Source of the DNA: an uncultured Lachnospiraceae bacterium | GTDB taxonomy: Bacteria; Bacillota; Clostridia; Lachnospirales; Lachnospiraceae | DNA length: 64,000 nucleotides | Direction of reading: 5' to 3' | Assembly (NCBI GenBank): GCA_902789735.1 | Contig: CADAOZ010000004.1 | Coordinates: 89,425 to 153,424, forward strand | Shown: in pieces, positions 8,863 through 16,828 of the stretch | Numbering within the stretch: the stretch's first letter is position 1 | Layout: each line of letters starts with the position of its first letter | Program-made: the position numbers and the translations under genes | The notes under the pieces: model-generated | Database searches by the model: none | Told to the model about the DNA's origin: nothing | The model's input: only the letters and a program-made list of their open reading frames with translations

Positions 8863-11800
8863 TTGAATACAACAACTTCCGATACCCCGACCAATACATA
8901 TAAAAATACATATAAATATGAAGCCTTCATATCCTACCGCCATACGCCGAAGGATACACAGGCCGCTGTATTTACCCAGCGGCATCTGGAGCATTACCGG
9001 ATTCCCAAAGACATTCAGGAGAAGACCGGTATCAAAAAATTCAAAAAGCTCTTCCGGGATACCACGGAGCTGGCCGGCAGCAACGACCTGACTTCGGAAA
9101 TCCAGGAAGCTCTGGCCGAATCCCGGTTTCTGATCGTCATATGCTCTCCGAAGATGAAGGAATCTGTCTGGGTCCAGCGGGAAATCAATCTCTTTCTGAA
9201 GACCCATTCCTATAATGACATCCTGACGGTAATCACAGAGGGCGAACCTTTTGATGTCTTACCGGACGTATTAAAAAAAGGCACCAGGGAAATCACAGAT
9301 GAGAACGGCCGGATCATTAAGACGATCATCGAAACGGAACCTCTGTCCGCCGATTACCGCAAAGGCAGGTGGATCTATTTTTCTGAAGAGCTGCCCCGGA
9401 TCGCGGCCCGCTTCCTGAACTGCTCCTACGACGACCTGGTCAGGAGGGAAAGGGCTTACCGCAGGCGGCGGAATATAGCAGCAGCTTCCTCAGTTTCTCT
9501 GGCCGCCATCATCATTATCTCTTATCTGCTCTGGTCCAACCATCAGATCCTGACGGCCCACCGGGAAAGCCTGCGTCAAAATACGCTGAATACAGCCACT
9601 CTGGCAGAGAATCTGCGGTCCCAGGGAAGGGAATCTGAGGCCCTGCGGCTGGTCTGTGAATCAGCAGGTTCCTTAAGCGAGAAGGAATACCCGCTGGCAC
9701 CGGAACTCTTCCGTCAGCTGGAAGAGAGTCTGGATGTTTATGACGCGGACTACCGCAATGATTACAGTACACTTGACAATATCCGCCTTCTGCAGGCCGA
9801 CAGCCGGATCCGGGCCGCGGTACAGAGCGCGGACGGCCGGTTCATCTGCGCGGTCGACGCCGACAATACTGTATACATCTGGGACACATCCACAGCTCAG
9901 TGTACCTGTTCCTATACGCCGGATGCGGCTGCTGATTTACCACAGCTGGCGCCTGCGGATAACGCCTCTTTCCTGCTGACGTCGGAAAAAGAGGCCGTCC
10001 TGCTGGAGAGCGGCAATGAGGAGCCTGTCTGGAAGCAGTCCTGCTCCTCCACCGTGCTGGGTGCCTCCGCGCGGGCAGACGGCACCCTTTGTCTGATCTG
10101 CAGGAACGGTCTTATGATCCTGGACCGGGACAGCGGACAGATTCTGCAGGAAGTTTCCTATGGGGAAATCAGCAAAAACTTTCCGGCCAATATTACCCTG
10201 CCCGCATCTGAAACAGAGGACATGGCCTATAATAACAACGGTTTTCCGGAAATCATTTCCGTTTCTGCCGGCGGCCGTTATATAGTGGTCCAATACGCGG
10301 TTCCCAATATGAGCACCGCGTTTGCCCTGATCGATACGGAAGAACTGACTTTCACGTATCTGCTGACAGAAGGCGTCCTCTACAGTGCCGGCTGGACCTA
10401 CCGGGTCCTGGATGACGGCAGTGTGCTCCGCAGCATCACAGAGCCCGCCGGTGAATCCTTTGAGCTTTACGATTCCAAAGGGGCCCTGCGCTGGAAAGCT
10501 GCACAGGACGCACCCATACCTTCCCTTGCTCCTTCTGCCGGGAACAGCACATATATCGACAACCGAAATGCCATTCTCAGTCAGGACGGGAAAAATATCG
10601 CGGCAGTTTATGACAATATGTTCCTTATCTTTGACGCCGCTGACGGAAAGATTCTGTCTGCAGGCGCCATGCCTTCCACTGTCCGCGGCCTGGCCCTTTA
10701 TGGCCCTGAATTCCTTTGCTTTTCAGATCAGTGCCTCGCTGTCATGGGCGGTGGCGATGATTCCGGAAGTTATGCCGCAGGGCCAACAGATTTTTCCAAA
10801 GCTCTGATCCTGTCTGAAAAAGCGGAAGAAGGCACGTCCCTTCTTCTTGGTTATATCAGGGATGATTCCATCCTGCTCTATGGCTATAAGGAAGCAAACG
10901 AGGACATCCGCTATCTCGATGCCGATCCCGATGCCCTGCAGGGGATGACGCTGACGGATTCCTGTATGGCCGGCAGCCTGCTGCTGAGGATCTGCGAATC
11001 CGCCGATAAAGGGGAAGGCATCATGAGCCTGTCAGACATCTCCTCCGATACCGTCTTATGGTCTGTACCGCTGCCGGGTCCCGGCGCCTCTGTCCTGTCT
11101 ATGACAGAGAGCGCGGCAGCAGCCGGAACCGGTCAGAAAGACACTAATTCCGCAGTCGATGACGGTTACCTGTATATAAGGACCAGGCCTTCCGACGGTC
11201 AGGATCTCCTGTACCGGGTCTCCATGGAAACAGGAGAGGCGGAAACGATTGCTTATACAGGGGAAGCGCCGGAAGGAATCGTTGAACAGACACAGATCCT
11301 GGGCATGCAGGATCAAAAAGTCTATTACTGTACCAAAAGGACCATCCAGTTCAAAGCCTATACAGATCTGGGCGTGTATGATATAGAGACCGGTGACCAT
11401 GTACGGTATGAAGCTCCCATGGAGAATCCCAATCTGACCTCCGCTTCTCTGCTGGAGAACGGACAGGTCCTTCTGATCCTGGACCGGAAAGACAGTAATG
11501 GCTCACCCTCCAGCGTTCCGTACCTTTGCAGTCCGGAGACAGACGACTGGCTGGAGATGGATCCTCTGACAGAACACTGCAGCGAAGGGGACCGCTTCCG
11601 TACCGTTCAGGATCCGAAACGGAATCGGATCTATGTCTATAACACTGCCCACAACCGGGTCTGGATCTACCAGTCCGGTGATACTGACGGATCTCTGATT
11701 GGTACACTGACACGCCCCGGTGATCCCATCGCGCAGATCAGTCTGTATGAGGATTCGATCCTGGCTGTCTGTGACAGCGGAGATCTGTACATTTATGGGG

Positions 11801-12111
11801 CGGATGACCAGCGTATCCTGGATTCCGTGCACCTGCCTTCCTCCGAACCGCTTTCCGCCGACAGTATCATCATCACAGCATATGACGACAGTAATATCCT
11901 GATCCGGGACAGCAGGTCCGGATATATGGTCAATACCGACTACTGGTCCCTGCGCTCTGTGATTCCCGGCCTGATCGGATACGATCCTGTCAGCAGCTGT
12001 TTCATCACGGAAGCCTGGGAAAGCGGCCCGGCCGCCATTATTCCCGCCTACACAGAAAGCGGCCTGCTCCGCAAAGCCGGAGCACAGGAACCCCAGAGCG
12101 GGGAACCCTGA
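8863..12111 (+). CDS. TIR domain - membrane helix - WD40-like beta-propeller protein
   Basis: This 1082-residue protein starts with TTG at 8863 after AGAAGGAG. Residues 18-190 are a bacterial TIR domain: YEAFISYRH, LFRDTTEL, SRFLIVICSP and WVQREINLF, with Glu107 at the place of the catalytic Glu of NADase TIR domains. A basic run (RRERAYRRRRN, 194-204) precedes one membrane helix (about 206-224), predicting TIR inside and the rest outside. Residues 225-275 are helical and Leu/Glu/Ala-rich. From 280 to the end are repeated beta units with IWDTSTA- and YIYGADD-like blades, that is, WD40/PQQ-type propeller repeats. It is probably a sensor coupled to an NAD-consuming or scaffold TIR; no effector gene is adjacent. 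The gene ends at a strong terminator. Confidence 0.88.
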   Translation: MNTTTSDTPTNTYKNTYKYEAFISYRHTPKDTQAAVFTQRHLEHYRIPKDIQEKTGIKKFKKLFRDTTELAGSNDLTSEIQEALAESRFLIVICSPKMKESVWVQREINLFLKTHSYNDILTVITEGEPFDVLPDVLKKGTREITDENGRIIKTIIETEPLSADYRKGRWIYFSEELPRIAARFLNCSYDDLVRRERAYRRRRNIAAASSVSLAAIIIISYLLWSNHQILTAHRESLRQNTLNTATLAENLRSQGRESEALRLVCESAGSLSEKEYPLAPELFRQLEESLDVYDADYRNDYSTLDNIRLLQADSRIRAAVQSADGRFICAVDADNTVYIWDTSTAQCTCSYTPDAAADLPQLAPADNASFLLTSEKEAVLLESGNEEPVWKQSCSSTVLGASARADGTLCLICRNGLMILDRDSGQILQEVSYGEISKNFPANITLPASETEDMAYNNNGFPEIISVSAGGRYIVVQYAVPNMSTAFALIDTEELTFTYLLTEGVLYSAGWTYRVLDDGSVLRSITEPAGESFELYDSKGALRWKAAQDAPIPSLAPSAGNSTYIDNRNAILSQDGKNIAAVYDNMFLIFDAADGKILSAGAMPSTVRGLALYGPEFLCFSDQCLAVMGGGDDSGSYAAGPTDFSKALILSEKAEEGTSLLLGYIRDDSILLYGYKEANEDIRYLDADPDALQGMTLTDSCMAGSLLLRICESADKGEGIMSLSDISSDTVLWSVPLPGPGASVLSMTESAAAAGTGQKDTNSAVDDGYLYIRTRPSDGQDLLYRVSMETGEAETIAYTGEAPEGIVEQTQILGMQDQKVYYCTKRTIQFKAYTDLGVYDIETGDHVRYEAPMENPNLTSASLLENGQVLLILDRKDSNGSPSSVPYLCSPETDDWLEMDPLTEHCSEGDRFRTVQDPKRNRIYVYNTAHNRVWIYQSGDTDGSLIGTLTRPGDPIAQISLYEDSILAVCDSGDLYIYGADDQRILDSVHLPSSEPLSADSIIITAYDDSNILIRDSRSGYMVNTDYWSLRSVIPGLIGYDPVSSCFITEAWESGPAAIIPAYTESGLLRKAGAQEPQSGEP

Positions 12112-12174
12112 TTTTCCTTTTCAATATCCGGAGACAGAAACACTACAAACGGCAGATTCATTAATTCCTGCTGA

Positions 12175-12259
12175 AATACGCATATCTGGATACTCATATC
12201 TGGATACTCATATCCGGATACTCATATCTGGATACTCATAACTGAATACTCATAACTGA
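12175..12259. repeat. Tandem 14-bp repeat downstream of the TIR gene
   Basis: About six copies of ATACTCATATCTGG run head to tail, diverging to ATACTCATAACTGA at the right end. The array starts about 65 bases after the TIR stop and ends at the terminator. Confidence 0.9.
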
Positions 12260-12263
12260 AAAA

Positions 12264-12313
12264 AGCAGGCAGTCCAAAATGAAATGCTTCATCTCTGGAC
12301 TGCCTGCTCTTTT
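12264..12313. terminator. Intrinsic terminator between the TIR gene and the paaK-like gene
   Basis: AGCAGGCAGTCCA (12264-12276) pairs perfectly with TGGACTGCCTGCT (12296-12308), with an A run on the left and CTTTT on the right. It serves two convergent transcription units. Confidence 0.88.
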
Positions 12314-12381
12314 AAATCCACAGTATCCTTACGCTTTGATCTGATATAATCCGCAGCCGGACTATGTCCGCCGCGTTCTTT

Positions 12382-13617
12382 TTACTCATACCTTTCGTCA
12401 ATCACGCGTTTTGTCTTCTTCTCGCTTCTGGGCAGGACGCCGATTTCAACGACTTTGACAAGAGGCGTGAAACCGATCACGGACTTGACCTTCTGGGCGA
12501 TCCTGGACGCCAGGTTCTGGAAGTCGACATCTCCGGTGGTCTCCACATAGATACGCATGGTATCTTTGCCTTCCAGATGGGAAATACGGATCTGATATTC
12601 GCTGGAGACTTCGGGGAAGTAACGGAGCACTTCTTCGATCTGGGCCGGGAATACATTGACGCCCTTGATCTTCATCATGTCATCGGTACGGCCCTTAATG
12701 ACATCGATGCGGGGCCAGCAGCGGCCGCAGGTGCACTTCTCCGGAATGATCCTGGACAGGTCATGGGTCCTGTATCGGATCAGGGGAGCGCCTTCTTTGA
12801 CCAGGGTGGTAATGACGATTTCGCCCCACTCGCCGTCCGGCAGAGGCTTTAAGGTCACGGGATCGATGATCTCCAGATAGATATAATCATCCCAGTAATG
12901 CATGTATTCGCTCTCGCTGCAGTTGATACCGATGCCGGGACCGTAGATTTCTGTCAGTCCGTAGATATCATAGAGCTCGATGCCCAGGATGTTTTGGATC
13001 CGCTCACGCATGGCCTTGCCCCAGCGTTCAGAACCGATCACGCCCTTTTTCAGCATGATCTTATCCTGAATGCCTCTCTTTTCAATCTCTTCCGCCAGAA
13101 GCAGGGCGTAGGAGGATGTAGAGCAGAGAACCGTAGATTTCATGTCCTGCATCATCTGGATCTGCTTGTTGGTATTGCCGGGGCCCATGGGAATGGCCAT
13201 GGCGCCAAGCTTCTCACAGCCGTTCTGGAATCCGATGCCGGCGGTCCACAGACCGTAGCCGGGCGTGATATGGATCCTGTCCTTATTGGTGATGCCCGCC
13301 ACTTCATAGCAGCGTTTGAACATTTCTCCCCAGTCGTCCACATCTTTGGCGGTATAGGGGATGATGACCGGCAGTCCGGTCGTACCGGAAGAAGAATGGA
13401 TCCTGACGATCTCTTCCTCGGGAGCTGTCATCAGTCCCAGGGGATAAGCGTCACGCAGGTCATTCTTTTCAGAAAAAGGAAGCTTTTCAAACTCTTCCAC
13501 CGAATTGACGCTAGTAATGTTCTTCTCCTTGAGCTTCTGACCGTAAAAGCTGCCGGCGCTGACCAGGGCTTTGATCCTGTCATTGACCTGGGCCAGCTGT
13601 TTCTCATTGATTCTCAT
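12382..13617 (-). CDS. paaK: Phenylacetate-CoA ligase-like AMP-forming acyl-CoA synthetase
   Basis: The 411-residue protein has the PaaK set: P-loop-like SSSGTTGLPV, the YGLTEIYGPG adenylate motif, the hinge RYRTHDLSRI with a CTCGRCWPR segment, and the C-terminal domain DMMKIKGVNVFPAQIEE. It activates an aryl- or acyl-carboxylate to its CoA thioester with ATP. It is the last gene of the iorA-iorB-sstT-sdaA operon, 39 bases after sdaA. Homologues next to IorAB in anaerobes are thought to interconvert aryl acetates and aryl-acetyl-CoA from aromatic amino acids. The ATG at 13617 is chosen for its GGAGGG site. Confidence 0.87.
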   Translation of the reverse strand: MRINEKQLAQVNDRIKALVSAGSFYGQKLKEKNITSVNSVEEFEKLPFSEKNDLRDAYPLGLMTAPEEEIVRIHSSSGTTGLPVIIPYTAKDVDDWGEMFKRCYEVAGITNKDRIHITPGYGLWTAGIGFQNGCEKLGAMAIPMGPGNTNKQIQMMQDMKSTVLCSTSSYALLLAEEIEKRGIQDKIMLKKGVIGSERWGKAMRERIQNILGIELYDIYGLTEIYGPGIGINCSESEYMHYWDDYIYLEIIDPVTLKPLPDGEWGEIVITTLVKEGAPLIRYRTHDLSRIIPEKCTCGRCWPRIDVIKGRTDDMMKIKGVNVFPAQIEEVLRYFPEVSSEYQIRISHLEGKDTMRIYVETTGDVDFQNLASRIAQKVKSVIGFTPLVKVVEIGVLPRSEKKTKRVIDERYE

Positions 13618-13656
13618 ACTCTGATTTCCCTCCTGCATATAGTAAGGAGCAGATTT

Positions 13657-14874
13657 TTATTTCTGCTGCTTCTTTTCTTTATGTTCCTTGTAGATCACGG
13701 CCAGACCGCCGTGGGCGGTCTCCCTGTACTTTTCATTCAGATCCAGGCCTGTCCGGTACATGGTAGCGACCACGTCATCGAAAGAGATCTTTCTGGTGGC
13801 GTACAGGAACCTGGACAGGTTGACCGCGCTCAATGCACGCATGGCGGCTACCGCGTTCCGTTCGATACAGGGAATCTGCACCAGTCCGCCGACCGGATCA
13901 CAGGTCAGCCCCAGATTGTGCTCCATGGCGATCTCGGCCGCGTATTCAATCTGGTCGATGCTCAGCCCGTAAAGCTGGGCCACCGCGGCGGCAGCCATGG
14001 AACAGGCGCTGCCGATCTCGGCCTGACAGCCGCATTCCGCGCCGGAAATACTGGCGTTGGTCCGGATCACATTGCCGACCAAGCCGGCCACGGCCAGAGC
14101 GTCCAGGATCTCCTCCTCCGGAAATCCCCGGTCCTCCTGCATATAGTAGAGGATGGAAGGCAGGACACCGCAGCTGCCGCAGGTGGGCGCCGTGACCACC
14201 AGATTCTCCGCCGCGTTCTCTTCACTGACCGCGTAGGCGTAGGCCGCGATCACGCGGTTCATTGTAACATCCGCGCTCTCATTATAACAGCGCTTTTCAT
14301 AGAGATATTTGGCCTTTCTGCTCAGATTCAGGCCCCCGGGCAGAATCCCTTCTGTCTGCAGGCCCCGTTCCACCGCGCCGCGCATGGCCTGCCAGATGGT
14401 CCGCAGATAATCCCGCAGCTGATATCCCTCCAGGATATAGATCAGCTGGATGATGCTGATCTTCTCCTGATTGCAGAGCGATACGATTTCGGAGAAGGTG
14501 TTCTGGGGATATAATTCCTTATCTTCTTCCGAAGATTCATTTTCTATACGGATGGAACCGCCGCCGATACTGAAGATCCTGGTATTCGCGATTTCCTTAC
14601 CGTCTTTGAAAGCCTTGAAGCGCATGGTATTGGGATGGGGCAGATCTCTGGCCTCCCGGTCAAATAAGATCTTCGCGCCGGGAAGTCCTTCCAGTATGGC
14701 CTTTCCGGTACCGTGCCCTTCGCCTGTAAAGGCCAGGGATCCGTACAGAGTCACCTCATAGGAATCTGCGTCCGGGTAGCGGCTGCCAAAGATCTGGGCG
14801 GCATGATAGGGACCGACCGTATGAGAGCTGGACGGACCGTTACCGATCTTATAAACACTCTTTATGGTCTTCAT
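13657..14874 (-). CDS. sdaA: L-serine ammonia-lyase, iron-sulfur dependent, single chain
   Basis: The 405-residue enzyme converts L-serine to pyruvate and ammonia with a [4Fe-4S] cluster. The beta domain comes first (KIGNGPSSSHTVGPY), followed by the alpha domain with the cysteine motifs CGSCGVLPS and SGAECGCQAEIGSACSM that hold the cluster and substrate. Many Firmicutes split this into two subunits; here both domains are in one chain. Its ATG overlaps the sstT stop as TGATG, and AAAGGAG lies inside the end of sstT, so the transporter and enzyme are translationally coupled. This ties serine import directly to catabolism. Confidence 0.95.
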   Translation of the reverse strand: MKTIKSVYKIGNGPSSSHTVGPYHAAQIFGSRYPDADSYEVTLYGSLAFTGEGHGTGKAILEGLPGAKILFDREARDLPHPNTMRFKAFKDGKEIANTRIFSIGGGSIRIENESSEEDKELYPQNTFSEIVSLCNQEKISIIQLIYILEGYQLRDYLRTIWQAMRGAVERGLQTEGILPGGLNLSRKAKYLYEKRCYNESADVTMNRVIAAYAYAVSEENAAENLVVTAPTCGSCGVLPSILYYMQEDRGFPEEEILDALAVAGLVGNVIRTNASISGAECGCQAEIGSACSMAAAAVAQLYGLSIDQIEYAAEIAMEHNLGLTCDPVGGLVQIPCIERNAVAAMRALSAVNLSRFLYATRKISFDDVVATMYRTGLDLNEKYRETAHGGLAVIYKEHKEKKQQK

Positions 14875-16094
14875 CAGAGAGGCAGCTCCTTTCCTTCCTT
14901 CTTCCACTCCAGGAATTCGGCGGTTGCCGTAAAGATAACATCACCGGAGGAATTGAGCGCTGTCTCCAGGGAATCCTGGATCACGCTGACAATAAAACCG
15001 ACGCCGACGATCTGCATGGCGATATCATTGGAAATACCGAACAGGGAGCAGGCCAGAGGCACCAGAAGCAGGGACCCGCCCGCTACGCCGGATGTACCGC
15101 AGGCCGAGAAAGTGGAGACCACACTCAGCAGAATGGCCATGGGAAGCGATACCGCCGCACCTGTGGAATTGGCGGCTGTCAGGGCGAAAGTAGTAATGAC
15201 CGCTGCCGCGCCGTCCATGTTGATGGTAGAGCCCAGGGGAATCGAAACAGAATACATATCTTCATCCAGGCCCAGTTCCTTGCAGAGTTCCATATTAACG
15301 GGGATATTGGCCGCGGAACTTCTGGTAAAGAAAGCAGTCACGCCGCTCTGACGGATGCACTTGAAGATCAGCGGATAAGGATTATGCCGGAGGGTAACGC
15401 CGACGATCAGAGGATTGACCACCAGGGCTACGATCAGCATGGTGATTACCAGGACGAGAACCAGTTCTCCGTAAGTGGTGAAGATTTCCAGACCGCTTGT
15501 GGATACAGCCTCAAAAACAAGGCCCAGAATACCGAACGGGGCGCAGTTGATGATCCAGCGGACGACCTTGGAGGTTCCCTCCGCCAGATCCTCCATATCC
15601 TGCCGCAGACCGGGACGGGCAGCCTTAAGCGCGATACCAAAGACCACAGCCCAGAACAGGATACCGATATAGTTGGCGTTGACCAAAGCATTCACAGGGT
15701 TGGCAATGACGCTCATTAGCAGATTCATCACAATTTCTCCCATGCTGCCGGGCGCGGTGTAACCCTCCGCTGCGTCAATTCCTGTCAGCGTAATGGAGAC
15801 AGGATGGATGAAGTTGACCAGTACGGCTACAATTGCGGCACAGAGCGTGCTGAACAGATAAAGAAAGATGACCGTACTGAACTTTTTCATGTTGCCTCCC
15901 CTGGCATTGGCCAGAGAGGAAGAGACCAGTACAAAGACCAGCAAAGGCGCGATCGCTTTCAAAGCGCCTACAAACAGCTTACCGAGGACCCCAATCCAGG
16001 TAAGGCCCGGAACCAGCAGGCCCAGAATGGCGCCGATGACCAGGCCGATGCCGATCCGTATAACAAGACTTAGCGAGTTCCATTTTTTTATCAT
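14874..16094 (-). CDS. sstT: Sodium:serine/threonine symporter
   Basis: This 406-residue protein of the dicarboxylate/amino acid:cation symporter family has about eight helices and two hairpins. The serine-rich hairpin shows as LLVFVLVSSSLANARGGN, the metal/substrate region as LGSTINMDGAAA, and the tip as FSACGTSGVAGGS. SstT brings in L-serine and L-threonine with Na+. It shares an A base with sdaA (TGATG). The upstream gap to iorB is 95 bases and holds small hairpins but no clear terminator, so it likely belongs to one five-gene operon. Confidence 0.94.
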   Translation of the reverse strand: MIKKWNSLSLVIRIGIGLVIGAILGLLVPGLTWIGVLGKLFVGALKAIAPLLVFVLVSSSLANARGGNMKKFSTVIFLYLFSTLCAAIVAVLVNFIHPVSITLTGIDAAEGYTAPGSMGEIVMNLLMSVIANPVNALVNANYIGILFWAVVFGIALKAARPGLRQDMEDLAEGTSKVVRWIINCAPFGILGLVFEAVSTSGLEIFTTYGELVLVLVITMLIVALVVNPLIVGVTLRHNPYPLIFKCIRQSGVTAFFTRSSAANIPVNMELCKELGLDEDMYSVSIPLGSTINMDGAAAVITTFALTAANSTGAAVSLPMAILLSVVSTFSACGTSGVAGGSLLLVPLACSLFGISNDIAMQIVGVGFIVSVIQDSLETALNSSGDVIFTATAEFLEWKKEGKELPL

Positions 16095-16189
16095 GTTATT
16101 TTTCCCTTTGCTAAAACTTAACAGCTGCTGTTTCCGGAAACAAATCGCCTGAGATCCCAGGCAGCTTCCGAAAACATTTCCAAAGCAGA

Positions 16190-16828
16190 TTACTGGCGCG
16201 CGAAATCAAACGCTTTCAGGTTCAGTTCCATAAAAGCCGGCTTGATCAGCCTGCCCATGGCCTTTTTGATATCCTCCTCCGTCAGGCCGATCTGGCCGGT
16301 CCGGATGGCAGCGCCCAGCAGGACCATGTTCAGGACCCTGGGACTGCCCAGTTTGTCGATCGCTTCCTGACCGTCCACGACCAGGAGTCTGTCAGCCGCC
16401 AGATTCTCCCGCAGGTAAGCGATCATTTCACTGCCGTCATAAGAGGATCCTGTCAAAGTAGCTGTGGTAGGTTTGACCGGCCTGCAGTTTGTGATCACGG
16501 TGCCGCCCGGCTTCAGATAATGCAGCATACGGACCGTCTCACCGGGTTCGAACCCCAGAATCACATCCGCCTGTCCGCTCCGCAGCAGGGGCGCGTGCAT
16601 GGAGTTGCCGATCCGGAGGTTACTGAAGACATTGCCGCCTCTCTGTGCCATGCCGATGGTCTCAGCGCTCATGACACGCAGGCCTTTTTCCATGGCAGCT
16701 GCGGCGATGAGCTTGGACGCCAGGACTGTGCCCTGACCGCCAACGCCGCATAGTACAATATTCCTGTTAACAATATTCTTGTTGTCAGTATTCCTGTTAT
16801 CTATATTTTTCTTAACTGTATTAGTCAT
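16190..16828 (-). CDS. iorB: Indolepyruvate:ferredoxin oxidoreductase, beta (gamma-domain) subunit
   Basis: This 212-residue subunit carries the 2-oxoacid:ferredoxin oxidoreductase gamma-type domain: NIVLCGVGGQGTVLASKLI at the start, SAETIGMAQRGGNVFSNLR and ADVILGFEPGETVRML. With IorA it oxidatively decarboxylates aryl pyruvates to aryl-acetyl-CoA and reduced ferredoxin. The ATG at 16828 overlaps the iorA stop by 8 bases and has GGAGGTG just upstream. The N-terminus carries an odd five-residue repeat (KNIDN, RNTDN, KNIVN, RNIVL) from an in-frame 15-bp tandem duplication; the last copy is the family's normal start. Confidence 0.94.
   Translation of the reverse strand: MTNTVKKNIDNRNTDNKNIVNRNIVLCGVGGQGTVLASKLIAAAAMEKGLRVMSAETIGMAQRGGNVFSNLRIGNSMHAPLLRSGQADVILGFEPGETVRMLHYLKPGGTVITNCRPVKPTTATLTGSSYDGSEMIAYLRENLAADRLLVVDGQEAIDKLGSPRVLNMVLLGAAIRTGQIGLTEEDIKKAMGRLIKPAFMELNLKAFDFARQ
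16757..16810. repeat. In-frame 15-bp tandem repeat inside the 5' end of iorB
   Basis: Three and a half units such as AATATTCTTGTTGTC and AGTATTCCTGTTATC follow each other. Because the unit is 15 bp, the frame is kept and the protein gains about 15 Asn-rich residues before its first beta strand. Confidence 0.85.

Noticed and set aside
12898..14514. A long open frame (538 codons) on the plus strand opposite paaK and sdaA
   Set aside because: It is antisense to two well-matched genes; its product is His/Asp/Gly-rich without any family pattern, as expected from GC-rich third positions on the other strand.
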